From Paenibacillus sp. 453mf (lineage in GTDB: Bacteria; Bacillota; Bacilli; Paenibacillales; Paenibacillaceae), in assembly GCF_900116105.1 (NCBI RefSeq), contig NZ_FPAC01000001.1, forward strand, positions 1,912,862-1,976,861: DNA of 64,000 bases. Reading direction: 5' to 3'. The notes under the pieces are model-generated. The model was given only the letters and a program-made list of their open reading frames with translations, was not told the origin of the DNA and did not search any database. Each line of letters starts with the position of its first letter. Position 1 is the stretch's first letter. The position numbers were made by a program, and so were the translations under genes. This document shows, one piece after another, positions 36,309-44,858 of the stretch.

Positions 36309-36393
36309 TTAACAGCCTGCTGTTAAGATCCAACACTTTAATGGAACTTAACAGCCTGCTGTTAAACTCCAAACTTTAATGGAACTTAACAGC
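36309..36393 (+). repeat. Tandem palindromic repeats TTAACAGCCTGCTGTTAA
   Basis: The 18-nt unit (8-bp arms, 2-nt centre) occurs at 36309-36326 and 36348-36365, and a left half (TTAACAGC) at 36386-36393. Spacing is 39 and 38 nt, and the spacers share TTTAATGGAAC. They lie after the leader terminator and before the transporter gene, so they are in its 5' untranslated RNA. They may be a local duplication, protein-binding sites or a dispersed repeat family. Confidence 0.8.
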
Positions 36394-36469
36394 TACCATA
36401 ATAGATCGATCCGGATAATTATACTGTTTATCCCCGATTTGATCTAAAAGAAAAAAAGGAGAGATTAGG

Positions 36470-37702
36470 ATGGAGAAAAAAAGTTTCTGGAAAAGCGGGC
36501 ATAACCCCACACTCTTCGGCGCATTTTTTTATTTTGACATCAGCTTCATGATCTGGGGTTTGATCGGCCCGCTTAGTGTTGTCATTGCAGGAGATTACCC
36601 CATGGATGCGGCTCAAAAAGCGAATCTGGTTGCACTTCCGGTATTAAGCGGCTCCATACTCAGACTGCTCTTCGGGTATCTGACCGACCACATTGGTCCT
36701 AAACTTACGGCGCAGATTGGAATGATCGTTACCTTAATCCCCTTGGTTCTCGGCTGGCAATGGGTCAGCTCACTGGATCAGCTGTATGTTGTTGCCCTGC
36801 TCCTTGGTGTGGCTGGCGCTTCCTTCGCTGCAGCGCTCCCGCTTGCAAGTCAGTGGTATCCAAAAGAGCATCAAGGCCTAGCAATGGGAATTGCCGGAGC
36901 AGGTAACAGCGGAACTGTACTCGCAACACTATTTGCGAATCGGCTTGCTACACATTTTGGAAGCTGGGAAGTCGTATTCGGACTCGCCATAATTCCCATC
37001 GTCATCGTATTTATCATCTTCACCATCTTCGCCAAGAACAGCCCGAATCGTCCTGCACCAAAAACCTTTGCTCAATATGCTAATGTCTTAAAACAAAAAG
37101 ATGCAGTCATTCTCTGTTTATTTTATTGTGTTACCTTCGGCGGCTTTGTTGGTCTGTCCAATTACTTAACGATCTTCTTCAATACTCAATATGGTCTGTC
37201 TGCTGTACAGGCAGCCGATATTGCAACATTCTGTATTATTGCAGGCAGCTTCTTCCGGCCTGTTGGAGGCATGCTCTCTGACCGCTTCGGAGGTACTCGA
37301 ATTCTGACATTCCTCTATGCAGGTGCTGCTCTAATGCTGGCAGGCGTTTCATTCCTGCCCCCGCTTCCGGTCGTTGTCGTACTCATGTTTATCGGCATGA
37401 TGTGCCTTGGAGCCGGTAACGGTTCGGTGTTCCAGCTTGTTCCGCTAAGGTTCGGCTCCGAGATTGGTCTCATGACAGGAATTGTCGGTGCAGCCGGAGG
37501 ACTAGGAGGTTATGCTCTACCGCTTCTTCTCGGAAACCTATACAAATCTGTCGGAAGCTACACTCCTGGATTCTTGATTCTAAGCATCGTCGCTGCAGCT
37601 GCTTGTATTCTTGTCGTTGCCATGAGCCTGCAATGGAGAAAAACATGGCTGCAAAAACAAGGCAAGAAGTCTGCTGCCATAGCTGCAGAAGTAAACGCAT
37701 AG
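36470..37702 (+). CDS. nasA: Nitrate transporter, MFS (NarK/NasA-like)
   Basis: Major-facilitator protein of 410 residues with about 12 membrane segments. The nitrate signatures are present: GIAGAGNSGTV after segment 4 and GAGNGSVFQLVP after segment 10, with an Arg in segment 2 (GSILRLLFGY) as in NarK. It imports nitrate for the assimilatory NasBC. GGAGAG precedes the ATG. It is divergent from nasB; both have the same promoter layout and ANTAR leader. Confidence 0.92.
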   Translation: MEKKSFWKSGHNPTLFGAFFYFDISFMIWGLIGPLSVVIAGDYPMDAAQKANLVALPVLSGSILRLLFGYLTDHIGPKLTAQIGMIVTLIPLVLGWQWVSSLDQLYVVALLLGVAGASFAAALPLASQWYPKEHQGLAMGIAGAGNSGTVLATLFANRLATHFGSWEVVFGLAIIPIVIVFIIFTIFAKNSPNRPAPKTFAQYANVLKQKDAVILCLFYCVTFGGFVGLSNYLTIFFNTQYGLSAVQAADIATFCIIAGSFFRPVGGMLSDRFGGTRILTFLYAGAALMLAGVSFLPPLPVVVVLMFIGMMCLGAGNGSVFQLVPLRFGSEIGLMTGIVGAAGGLGGYALPLLLGNLYKSVGSYTPGFLILSIVAAAACILVVAMSLQWRKTWLQKQGKKSAAIAAEVNA

Positions 37703-37791
37703 ATTTCAAAGTTACGAATTAATTTCATAACTTATCAAATATTTTGTACTCAACAAGTAAATCATCATAAACATAATCAGCTGCAGAAAAA

Positions 37792-37832
37792 AGAAGCAGT
37801 AATCTTATCCTAAACAATAAGATACTGCTTCT
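37792..37832. terminator. Terminator between the nitrate transporter and cupredoxin genes
   Basis: A 16-17-bp near-perfect stem (37792-37808 with 37817-37832) lies between convergent genes, with T-rich flanks on the plus strand and A-rich on the other side, so it can act both ways. Confidence 0.75.
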
Positions 37833-37840
37833 CGCTTTTG

Positions 37841-38263
37841 TCATTTAACAGTCAACGTTCCAAAGGTCATATACATTCCGCAATTGAAATTGTAAGTCCC
37901 CGGCTCAAGTGTTGTATCAACGGTATAATAATTATCGCCTTTTTCCAAATATTGCAGCATATCAAAATCCTCAGAGACAAGGCTGGTAATATGAGTAAGG
38001 TTCGTTACCTTCTTAAAATTAATCTTCGTTGGTACCCCCTGCTTCACTTCAATGTGACTTGGAGAGAACCCCTGATCATTGATTTCAACAGTTACGACCT
38101 CATAATTGCTTAGATCCTCTTCTTCTTGTACAGTCTGTCCTCTGTCTAATGCAGACGGCACCATGCTGTTACCTTGGAAGAATATGATCAAACCACCTAT
38201 AACAAGAACGGCTGCAAGCCCAATTGCCAAAAACGGCCACCATTTCACTAGCTTTTTGTTCAT
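37841..38263 (-). CDS. Membrane-anchored cupredoxin-like protein
   Basis: About 140 residues from the ATG at 38263 (AGAGGATT upstream). An N-terminal membrane anchor (about 9-29) is followed by a single cupredoxin domain (about 55-140; TVEINDQGFSPSHIEVKQG). Possible copper ligands are His (LTHITSL), Cys in FNCGMYMTFG and the nearby Met. The domain faces outside. The type is that of EfeO N-terminal/plastocyanin-like proteins. It may move electrons or bind copper; no partner gene is adjacent. Confidence 0.75.
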   Translation of the reverse strand: MNKKLVKWWPFLAIGLAAVLVIGGLIIFFQGNSMVPSALDRGQTVQEEEDLSNYEVVTVEINDQGFSPSHIEVKQGVPTKINFKKVTNLTHITSLVSEDFDMLQYLEKGDNYYTVDTTLEPGTYNFNCGMYMTFGTLTVK

Positions 38264-38522
38264 ACGTAAACAAATCCTCTCGAAAAACATCTGATGTAAT
38301 ATGTCCTATATCTTAAGGATAAACCATATCTTCAATGATCTAAATAACCCTTTGTAGCTATTTCATTACATTCTTTTGTCTAAAATAAAAACATTATGTG
38401 AATGAAGCCTTAACATGAGGAAAAGAGAAGCGTCATCTAAGGACAGCTCCTCTTCTTCCTATTCCATATTATACACGTAAGTATTAAGGCTTAACCTAAC
38501 TGATGCCAATCTGCGCTTCTTG

Positions 38523-38708
38523 TCACTGTTCGTTATTGTCAGTAATCCGCTTAGGGCCAGGTAGTCTCCCCGCATCTCTTAGAGCTTCTCTTAACAGAAA
38601 CTCAATATGACCATTTACGCTTCGGAATTCATCAGCTGCCCAGCGCTCCAAAGCCTCATACGTAGCCTGGTCGAGGCGGAGAGGGAAGCTCTTCTTCTTA
38701 CCTGCCAT
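38523..38708 (-). CDS. Arc-like (ribbon-helix-helix) small protein
   Basis: 61 residues. KSFPLRLDQATYEALERWAADEFRSVNGHIEFLLREAL is the ribbon-helix-helix pattern (given here only as positions 5-43). It could bind DNA as a dimer. It starts 18 nt after the SPFH gene, a pairing I recall from other Paenibacillus genomes. Confidence 0.72.
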   Translation of the reverse strand: MAGKKKSFPLRLDQATYEALERWAADEFRSVNGHIEFLLREALRDAGRLPGPKRITDNNEQ

Positions 38709-38726
38709 TAATGCGGCTCTCTCTCA

Positions 38727-39581
38727 TTAATAGAGTGTGCTGGTGTTAATGACCGGCTGGGCAGAACGATCAGAAACGACAGCAACAAGCAGATTATTAA
38801 TCATCGCAGCTTTGCGTTCCTCGTCAAGTTCAACAGCTCCTTCTTTCTCAAGCCGTTGAATCGCAAGCTGAACCATCGTTACTGCACCTTCCACAATTTT
38901 CTCCCGAGCAGAAATAATGGCAGATGCCTGCTGTCTTTGCAGCATCGCGCTTGCAATCTCTGTAGAGTATGCCAAATGTGTCAAGCGGGATTCACGTACA
39001 TTAACTCCTGCAATCTCCAGCCGAGCCTGCAGCTCATTCGTTAACTCCATGGCGATCTCTTCCGCATTGCTTCTTAGAGAGAAGCCAGCTCCATCGAGAT
39101 TATCATAAGCATATTTACTTGCCACATGGCGCAGAGCGGTCTCGCTCTGAATTTCTACAAAGGATTCATAATCATCCACTTCAAACAACGCCTTCGCTGA
39201 GTCCACTACGGAGAAGACAACAACGGCTTCGATCTCGATTGGGTTCCCTTCCACGTCGTTCACCTTCAGCATCGAGCTGTTGAAGTTACGGATACGAAGC
39301 GAAACCTTCTTCTGTACCAAGAGCGGAATTGTCATATAAAACCCACTATCGCGGATAACTCCCATATACTTACCGAAAAATGTAAGCACCATCGCTTGAT
39401 TCGGCTGGACAACCGTCATTCCCGTAGCCAGCAAGACAGCAACTGCAGCAAGAATGGAGCCGTTAATATATCCGGCGGTTTCACCAGTAGCAAACGCATA
39501 AACTCCTGCAGCAATTAACACAAGAACAACAAGTAGGCCTACAAATCCATTTATACGAAATGCTTTTCTCTCCTGGAACAA
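38727..39581 (-). CDS. SPFH/Band 7 domain membrane protein
   Basis: About 284 residues. Two close hydrophobic stretches (about 12-30 and 38-58) are followed by an SPFH domain (about 60-230; QAMVLTFFGKYMGVIRDSG) and a charged helical C-terminus. The start is a TTG with a weak ribosome site, so it is less certain. Family members scaffold membrane microdomains. It is co-transcribed with the Arc-like gene. Confidence 0.82.
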   Translation of the reverse strand: MFQERKAFRINGFVGLLVVLVLIAAGVYAFATGETAGYINGSILAAVAVLLATGMTVVQPNQAMVLTFFGKYMGVIRDSGFYMTIPLLVQKKVSLRIRNFNSSMLKVNDVEGNPIEIEAVVVFSVVDSAKALFEVDDYESFVEIQSETALRHVASKYAYDNLDGAGFSLRSNAEEIAMELTNELQARLEIAGVNVRESRLTHLAYSTEIASAMLQRQQASAIISAREKIVEGAVTMVQLAIQRLEKEGAVELDEERKAAMINNLLVAVVSDRSAQPVINTSTLY

Positions 39582-39686
39582 TAAACATCACCACATCTTT
39601 CCGCAATATTATTTTGATATATTTATGATATCACTTTTTACTTTAATTGTATACAAAACTTTATAAATTAATACTTTCGTAAAAAC

Positions 39687-39712
39687 AAAAAAGCCCATCT
39701 CATTGATGGACT
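39687..39712 (-). terminator. Terminator after the peptidase E remnant
   Basis: In the minus direction TCCATC-AATGA-GATGGG is followed by CTTTTTTG. It lies directly past the stop of the broken peptidase gene. Confidence 0.65.
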
Positions 39713-39719
39713 CAATATG

Positions 39720-40082
39720 TTATACTCGTTCCCCCAAAAATAAAACATCCAAGACTTGCTCATCCACTTCTTGCTGGTCGTTTATGGACACATAGTGGGA
39801 CTTTGCTCCAGGCCTTGAACTGACTGTCCTTAATAACACGCCGTCTGCAAAGTGCAGCGCAGCTCCGTCATCCACACCATACCCCGGCTTCATCACTCCT
39901 TCAGATATGAGCTTGTGGTAGCCTGGTCTTCTGTGGACCTCCCCATCGTAGTGCGGACAGTGGCTTCCTTCTATGAAGCCCAAGCCATTCAGCTTATATA
40001 CCGAAGCATGTAACGGATCTGTCGGACCCTCTTCAAACCAGCACATGGATCCTGCACTGAGCCCAGCGAGAATTAATCGATT
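39720..40082 (-). pseudogene. Peptidase E (S51)-like gene lacking its N-terminal half
   Basis: The frame from 40082 reads NRLILAGLSAGSMCWFEEG, which contains the S51 nucleophile motif (GLSAGS), and continues with the family's conserved SHCPHYDGE and HRRPGYH to the C-terminus. Upstream there is a TGA (40083-40085) and no more homologous sequence, so about half of the usual 200-230 residues are gone, including the start. An orphan plus-strand terminator adjoins the break, which looks like a deletion end. Confidence 0.7.
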
Positions 40083-40112
40083 TCAGCTCCCAAGTGCCGC
40101 ACTAAAATAAGG

Positions 40113-40146
40113 AAACGCCCTTAGAAAAGCTTCTAGAGGCGTTTTT
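40113..40146 (+). terminator. Orphan terminator next to the deletion end
   Basis: A 14-bp stem with one mismatch (AAACGCC...GGCGTTT) and loop AAGC is followed by T5 on the plus strand, yet no plus-strand gene leads into it. It probably belonged to a gene that has been lost. Confidence 0.6.
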
Positions 40147-40331
40147 GATTGTCTGAGGACATGTTAATTTTCTATCAAAACTGAATTCAAGAAATTCATT
40201 TAGTAATGTAAATATGTTACAATAAATAGTATAAAATACATTAAATAGAATTTTAGGTCTTTTTATTCTTCAAAAATTTGGCATGAAGAAGCTATGAGTG
40301 GGAATACTAATTATTGAAAGGTGGTATTTTA

Positions 40332-40727
40332 ATGATAAAAAAAATAGTTTTGACAACCTTTGTAATAACGATGATTTCTGGAGCGTTCATAACTATAAAT
40401 TCAAAAAATTCAAATTCTGCAATCAATGCGGATAGTTCCTCCAGTTCAAAACCAACTGCTACAAATGAGACGATAACTACTACTGTTTCCTCGGGTACAG
40501 AACTAAAAACTCCAGAAGAGACTAAAGATTTTTATCCCTTAGATCTTAGTGACGTAGGTAAAATTACTACGCACCATGGTAGGTTTACCCGAGTAGTAGA
40601 GCAAACTATCTTCGATGAGTCTCAAATTGCACGAGAGATGAAGGAAATTGGTCCAAAGACAATGCAAATCATTCTTGATTACGGAATCTTTTTACGAGAA
40701 GAAGAATCAGAATACCGATCTAAATAA
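40332..40727 (+). CDS. Secreted hypothetical protein
   Basis: About 131 residues from the ATG at 40332 (AAAGGTGG upstream). An N-terminal signal sequence (about 1-23, ITMISGAFITI) is followed by a Ser/Thr-rich linker (about 30-60) and a folded C-terminal part (DLSDVGKITTHHGRFTRVVE). No family recognised. It is AT-richer than its neighbours, and a strong terminator follows. Confidence 0.6.
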   Translation: MIKKIVLTTFVITMISGAFITINSKNSNSAINADSSSSSKPTATNETITTTVSSGTELKTPEETKDFYPLDLSDVGKITTHHGRFTRVVEQTIFDESQIAREMKEIGPKTMQIILDYGIFLREEESEYRSK

Positions 40728-40735
40728 AGATTAAA

Positions 40736-40776
40736 GAAGGAGCAGTTGTCCTCGACAACTGCTCCTTCTTTTTTAG
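40736..40776 (+). terminator. Terminator of the secreted hypothetical gene
   Basis: A 15-bp perfect stem (40736-40750 with 40754-40768) with a 3-nt loop is followed by T6. Confidence 0.88.
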
Positions 40777-40913
40777 ACTATTGTTACTCAACATATCCAT
40801 TTCCAGATATAGGATCCGCACCTATAACATATAATAAAACAAACATATATGAACCATTTTCGTGGAAAAATAAAGTAAAAAGAGTGAATGATAAGCTCAC
40901 TCTTCTGGTCGTA

Positions 40914-41441
40914 TTATAACTGAATAATCATATGAATATCTTTGGGTTCCTTGCTGAACAGCTCGGCATCAACATTCTTCGTTAATTCACTCCCATTGCT
41001 TCGATAGAATGAAACGGCAGATCTTGTCTCTGTCGACGAGATGTACAGAGCTTTGGCACCTCTACGCTTAGCCTCTTCCCCCAGTCTGTTTAACAGCTCG
41101 GTTCCAATCCCTTGTCTTCTATATTCTCTGGTCACATACATCAGATCTACTTGCAGCTGATCCAGCTGTTCTCCTCTAGGTTTATGAGCAAGCACTCCGA
41201 ACCCGACCAATATATCGTCAACAAATGCACCAACCGCCATCCCGCCTTGTTCAAGCTCGTAGAGGAATCTCTCCTCCATTTCTCGCAGTAATATATCGTC
41301 CCAATCAGGACACTCATGATCCGTCTTGATCTCAATCATATTATCATCGTCCATTTCATAGATGAGTTCAATATGTTCAGATCGATCAATTTCCTTCAAT
41401 TGATGCACATCTTGGCATGTAAGAGCACGATAAGAGATCAT
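40914..41441 (-). CDS. GNAT-family N-acetyltransferase
   Basis: About 175 residues from the ATG at 41441 (GCGGAGGC upstream); the open frame extends 17 codons further without support. The acetyl-CoA loop is visible as YRRQGIGTELLNRL (motif A), and AVSFYRSNGSE is motif B. The substrate is unknown. It is transcribed alone or after the HAD remnant. Confidence 0.8.
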   Translation of the reverse strand: MISYRALTCQDVHQLKEIDRSEHIELIYEMDDDNMIEIKTDHECPDWDDILLREMEERFLYELEQGGMAVGAFVDDILVGFGVLAHKPRGEQLDQLQVDLMYVTREYRRQGIGTELLNRLGEEAKRRGAKALYISSTETRSAVSFYRSNGSELTKNVDAELFSKEPKDIHMIIQL

Positions 41442-41515
41442 GATTAATAGCCTCCGCATTTCCAGGATTAATAGTAACAGTAAATTGACCATACTGATTA
41501 TATGATTCCAGCCTT

Positions 41516-42180
41516 TTAGACTGGTTGTATATGATCTAAGGTTAAAAAGTGGTTCAGTTCTTCAACGCTGTTCACGATATGAGTTGGCTCCGCTAGCCTC
41601 AACTCCTCTTCACTTCCATATCCAAATCCCACAGCAATGGAGTCGATCTTTGCTGAGCACCGATGATGTCATGTTTACGATCCCCGATCATTACCGTTTG
41701 TTCAGGTTGCAGATCGTAAGTCTCCATGAGATATCCGATAATTTCAGCTTTGGCAGATCGGGCTCCGTCCAGTTCGCTTCCACATATGTATTCGAAATAT
41801 GAGCTAAGCTCGTAATGATCTAATATTTGCTTCGCATAAATTTCCGGCTTGGATGTGGCAATAAACAACCGCATCCGAGGATCATGGCTTAAACGATCGA
41901 GTATCTCTCTAACTCCAGGAAACACAGCGTTCTCGAAGAGTCCGGTAACACTAAAATATTCTCGATAATAATCTACAGCAGCTTCGATCTTCGCCTCATC
42001 AAATTGATAATAATCTTTGAAGGAAACACGCAGCGGCGGTCCAATAAATATGTCGAGATCATCTAAGCTATCCACGACAATGTTCATTTTGGCAAGCGCG
42101 TATTGAACCGACTTTGTAATGCCAAGCTTTGGATCGGTTAATGTTCCATCCAAGTCAAACAATAGATTGGTGTATGACAT
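41516..42180 (-). pseudogene. HAD-family phosphatase (phosphoglycolate phosphatase-like), frameshifted
   Basis: The first 175 codons are a good HAD enzyme: DLDGTLTDPK near residue 9 (nucleophile and acid Asp), TSKPE (motif II Thr/Ser-Lys region) and MIGDRKHDIIGA (motif IV). After GAQQ the open frame turns to nonsense and stops at 41599. In the frame two bases on, the natural end continues as IDSIAVGFGYGSEEELR and on to EELNHFL, stopping at 41516. One missing A in an A-run near 41650 explains it. Either this is a recent mutation or a base-call error; the truncated product might still fold. GGAG precedes the ATG at 42180. Confidence 0.78.
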
Positions 42181-42201
42181 CTCTAATCTCCTTTTTCACA
42201 C

Positions 42202-43227
42202 TCAAGTGTTAAACTCGCGTTGCAACCATTTCTCTAAGGTAGGAATTAATTCAATAAAGTTCTGGATTTCTTTAAGCGTTATAAGAACCTGCTCTTCTCC
42301 TCGCTGTTGTCCATGAGCATCCTTACATTCCATATACAAAGATCTTTTCAAGTTATACTCCAGCCAATCTAGCTTCCCTATCAATCCATTATACAGCACA
42401 GCACGCCAGTCTATCTCAGTTGAAACTGGGTGCTTTTTGTATCCTCTCATGAATGCTGTGAATTTCTCGGGTATCATTCTACCATTTGCATCTACAGACC
42501 AATAGAGTAACGTCTCCGTCATATCCTGCCATTGATTTATGTAACCTGCCGCTTCCCAATCAATTATTACAGGTATATTATGATTCCACATTATATTTTT
42601 TGGATCCAAATCTCGATGACTTATAACCCGATCCTTTGCACTTAACATCTTAAATGCAGCCGTTGCTAGAGCGTTCCACTCAAGAAGTAGATCCAAATTC
42701 TCTTCTAACATGTTGGCCCAAACTGCGCCAGTGGCCTTTCCTTTATCTGAATAGTAGCTCCAGTTAATAATGGAAACATCGGCAGAAGCAGGATCAACAA
42801 TACCTATAACCGTAAAATCAACAGCATGAATCCTTGCCAGAAGATCCCCTACTATCTCACAATGACTCGGACGAATTTGAGCCAGGCTCAAACTTTTACC
42901 TTCAATCCAATTAAATACGAGCCAAAAGTTGGATCCAATTTGATGTACAGACTCGTCATCGACTGATATCACTGGCAATGCAGGTATTTCCTTAGCGGCA
43001 ACCATCATAGCAATACGTTCAGAGTTTTTGTAATTCTGAAGTGCTGTAGGCCTCCGCATAATTTCAGGATTTAACATTTTTATAGCATACGTTCCACGGT
43101 CAGCCGCGACAGAATACATCTGATGCAGCAAACCGCCTGTAACCTGTCGTGGTTTCCCCTCAACTTTACCTAGTCGTAGACTATTGCATAGCTCCTGGAT
43201 TTGAGAAAATATTTGTGCATCAATCAT
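42202..43227 (-). CDS. Aminoglycoside phosphotransferase-family (APH) enzyme
   Basis: About 341 residues. The kinase-like fold shows the catalytic loop SHRDLDPKNIMW and the metal-binding PVIIDWEAAGY. It should transfer phosphate from ATP to a small-molecule hydroxyl; the substrate is not known and resistance is not implied. The ATG at 43227 is preceded by AGGAG; a TTG at 43233 would overlap the DUF402 stop. It is the fifth gene of a six-gene minus-strand run. Confidence 0.8.
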   Translation of the reverse strand: MIDAQIFSQIQELCNSLRLGKVEGKPRQVTGGLLHQMYSVAADRGTYAIKMLNPEIMRRPTALQNYKNSERIAMMVAAKEIPALPVISVDDESVHQIGSNFWLVFNWIEGKSLSLAQIRPSHCEIVGDLLARIHAVDFTVIGIVDPASADVSIINWSYYSDKGKATGAVWANMLEENLDLLLEWNALATAAFKMLSAKDRVISHRDLDPKNIMWNHNIPVIIDWEAAGYINQWQDMTETLLYWSVDANGRMIPEKFTAFMRGYKKHPVSTEIDWRAVLYNGLIGKLDWLEYNLKRSLYMECKDAHGQQRGEEQVLITLKEIQNFIELIPTLEKWLQREFNT

Positions 43228-43229
43228 CG

Positions 43230-43688
43230 TCAAAAATTCTCCTGAGTTATATTAAAGTTTTGCAATACTTCGATCTGCTTTGGAGGAAACACTTTGCCTC
43301 TATGTAGATATTTTTCAAGAAACAATTGAACTTGAGTCAAGTGTTTGTTCATATCCTTTGTACAGATTAGACCTTGGCTAACCGCATCTGCATATTCTTC
43401 CAGGTCAATCAATCTGTAAGTCGGTCCATTGCCTTCAATAACTATATCTATGTATAAATCAGTTAACACGATCTCAGCGTCATTATTCATTTTGATATCA
43501 ACTAAATCAACATACCATTCGTTTGTCCATCCCCAAGGTTCGTGAATTATTTTGACACCTTCATGGATAAGAATATAATGGCGAATGACTTTATTGGATA
43601 GTTCATCAAAGCGATCAAAGAATGCAACCTCGCTTGTTCCGTATCCTTGAAACTCACCTAATCGTGAAGTGACAGTGAGTGGTTTCAA
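43230..43688 (-). CDS. DUF402-family protein
   Basis: 152 residues matching the DUF402 pattern: NEWYVDLVDI, LTDLYIDIVIEG and YRLIDLEEYADAV, with conserved acidic residues. Some relatives are nucleoside di/triphosphate phosphatases. It lies 12 nt after the TmrB-like gene and abuts the APH gene. Confidence 0.72.
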   Translation of the reverse strand: MKPLTVTSRLGEFQGYGTSEVAFFDRFDELSNKVIRHYILIHEGVKIIHEPWGWTNEWYVDLVDIKMNNDAEIVLTDLYIDIVIEGNGPTYRLIDLEEYADAVSQGLICTKDMNKHLTQVQLFLEKYLHRGKVFPPKQIEVLQNFNITQENF

Positions 43689-43700
43689 TATTGCCCCTCC

Positions 43701-44234
43701 TTATAATTTAGTGTAATCCAACTTGCTCATTATGTACTGTGTTATTTCTTCTGCATTGAGTGTTTCTGAATCAATATGTTCTGCGAACTCACTGGCTTTA
43801 AGGGCACTCAAGCATTTATCTGTCTGCTGAAACTGCCATCCGCCTACAGTATCTCCTCGAATCGTTAGCCTCTCATGTATCGATGCTTTAGAGGCCATTA
43901 GCGTGAAATGATATACTTTATCCAGCTTTTCAAACTCTTGTCTAATGTAATTGTAATTTTGCGGCTTGTATAACGTCATAGGAACAATGAGGTTTCTATC
44001 ATACTTTAACTTGACCTGCTTCGTGACCTCCACCACGAGCACTCTCCACAAGTCCAAATCTTGAAAATCTCCGCTTCGCTCATGCTCCTGTCTCATAGAA
44101 TCGGGTATTAACTCCCTCAGCAGATATCCAGACAACTCCGGATCGACAATCATGCTGTTAGGAATAAGCCTTGCTAAATTCTCTGCTTGTGTCGTCTTTC
44201 CTGCCCCGAATGCCCCATTGATCATGACGATCAT
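43701..44234 (-). CDS. TmrB-like P-loop ATPase
   Basis: 177 residues with Walker A NGAFGAGKTT at 6-15. The sequence follows tunicamycin-resistance protein TmrB through its length: VDPELSGYLLRELIP, LIVPMTLYKPQNYN and FTLMASKASIHERL. TmrB binds tunicamycin at the membrane in B. subtilis; this one may act on another nucleoside or be a kinase. AGGAGG precedes the ATG. Confidence 0.72.
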   Translation of the reverse strand: MIVMINGAFGAGKTTQAENLARLIPNSMIVDPELSGYLLRELIPDSMRQEHERSGDFQDLDLWRVLVVEVTKQVKLKYDRNLIVPMTLYKPQNYNYIRQEFEKLDKVYHFTLMASKASIHERLTIRGDTVGGWQFQQTDKCLSALKASEFAEHIDSETLNAEEITQYIMSKLDYTKL

Positions 44235-44273
44235 TGCTTTTTCCTCCTGTTGATTATTTCAAAATTTAAGAGC

Positions 44274-44858
44274 TTATGATTTAGCTCTATTGTTAACGCT
44301 ATTAATATCATCCCTTAAAATGGCATACATTTTTTGATCCACGAACTCCCCCTTTATTTTCAGCTGACCTCGTAATATCCCTTCCATTTTCATACCCAGC
44401 TTTTCCATCGCCCGTGCTGATCCAGCATTATTATCGCTGCACCTGCCCTCAATACGATTAAAACCGAGATGCGAAAAACCATATTCGATAATCAGACGCG
44501 TTGCTCCTGTAATTATGCCTTGATTCCAATATGGACGCGAAAGGGCAAACCCAATTTCGGTTCTCTCGTGAGTCAGGTCCCACTGTATAAATCCTGTTCT
44601 GCCGATCAGTTTATTCGCGTTCTTATCGATAACGCCCCAGTGATACGCTTCTTGAACATCATATTTGTATATTAATCTCTCTATAAATATCTTGGAGTCT
44701 GTAAAGGATCGATGCGTATCCCACAAGGTAAAAGTAGTCACAGCTGGATCAGAAGCCAGCTCATAGTATGCATCCACATCCGCCAGTGTTATTTTTCTTA
44801 ATAACAATGTGCTCGTTTCAAACTCCGGTTCAGTCATAAATAGCTGATCTATGTTCAA
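44274..44858 (-). CDS. GNAT-family acetyltransferase, RimJ/RimL type
   Basis: 194 residues. LLLRKITLADVDAYYEL at the start and GFNRIEGRCSDNNAGSARAM with the acetyl-CoA motif (RPYWNQGIITGATRL) place it with the ribosomal-protein-acetylase-like family; in accessory loci these often modify small molecules. The start is a TTG overlapping the upstream stop by four bases, with GGAGG 9 nt before it. Confidence 0.82.
   Translation of the reverse strand: MNIDQLFMTEPEFETSTLLLRKITLADVDAYYELASDPAVTTFTLWDTHRSFTDSKIFIERLIYKYDVQEAYHWGVIDKNANKLIGRTGFIQWDLTHERTEIGFALSRPYWNQGIITGATRLIIEYGFSHLGFNRIEGRCSDNNAGSARAMEKLGMKMEGILRGQLKIKGEFVDQKMYAILRDDINSVNNRAKS

Noticed and set aside
36309-36393. The TTAACAGC repeats as a CRISPR array
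   Set aside because: Only two full units, spacers resemble each other, and no cas gene is present.
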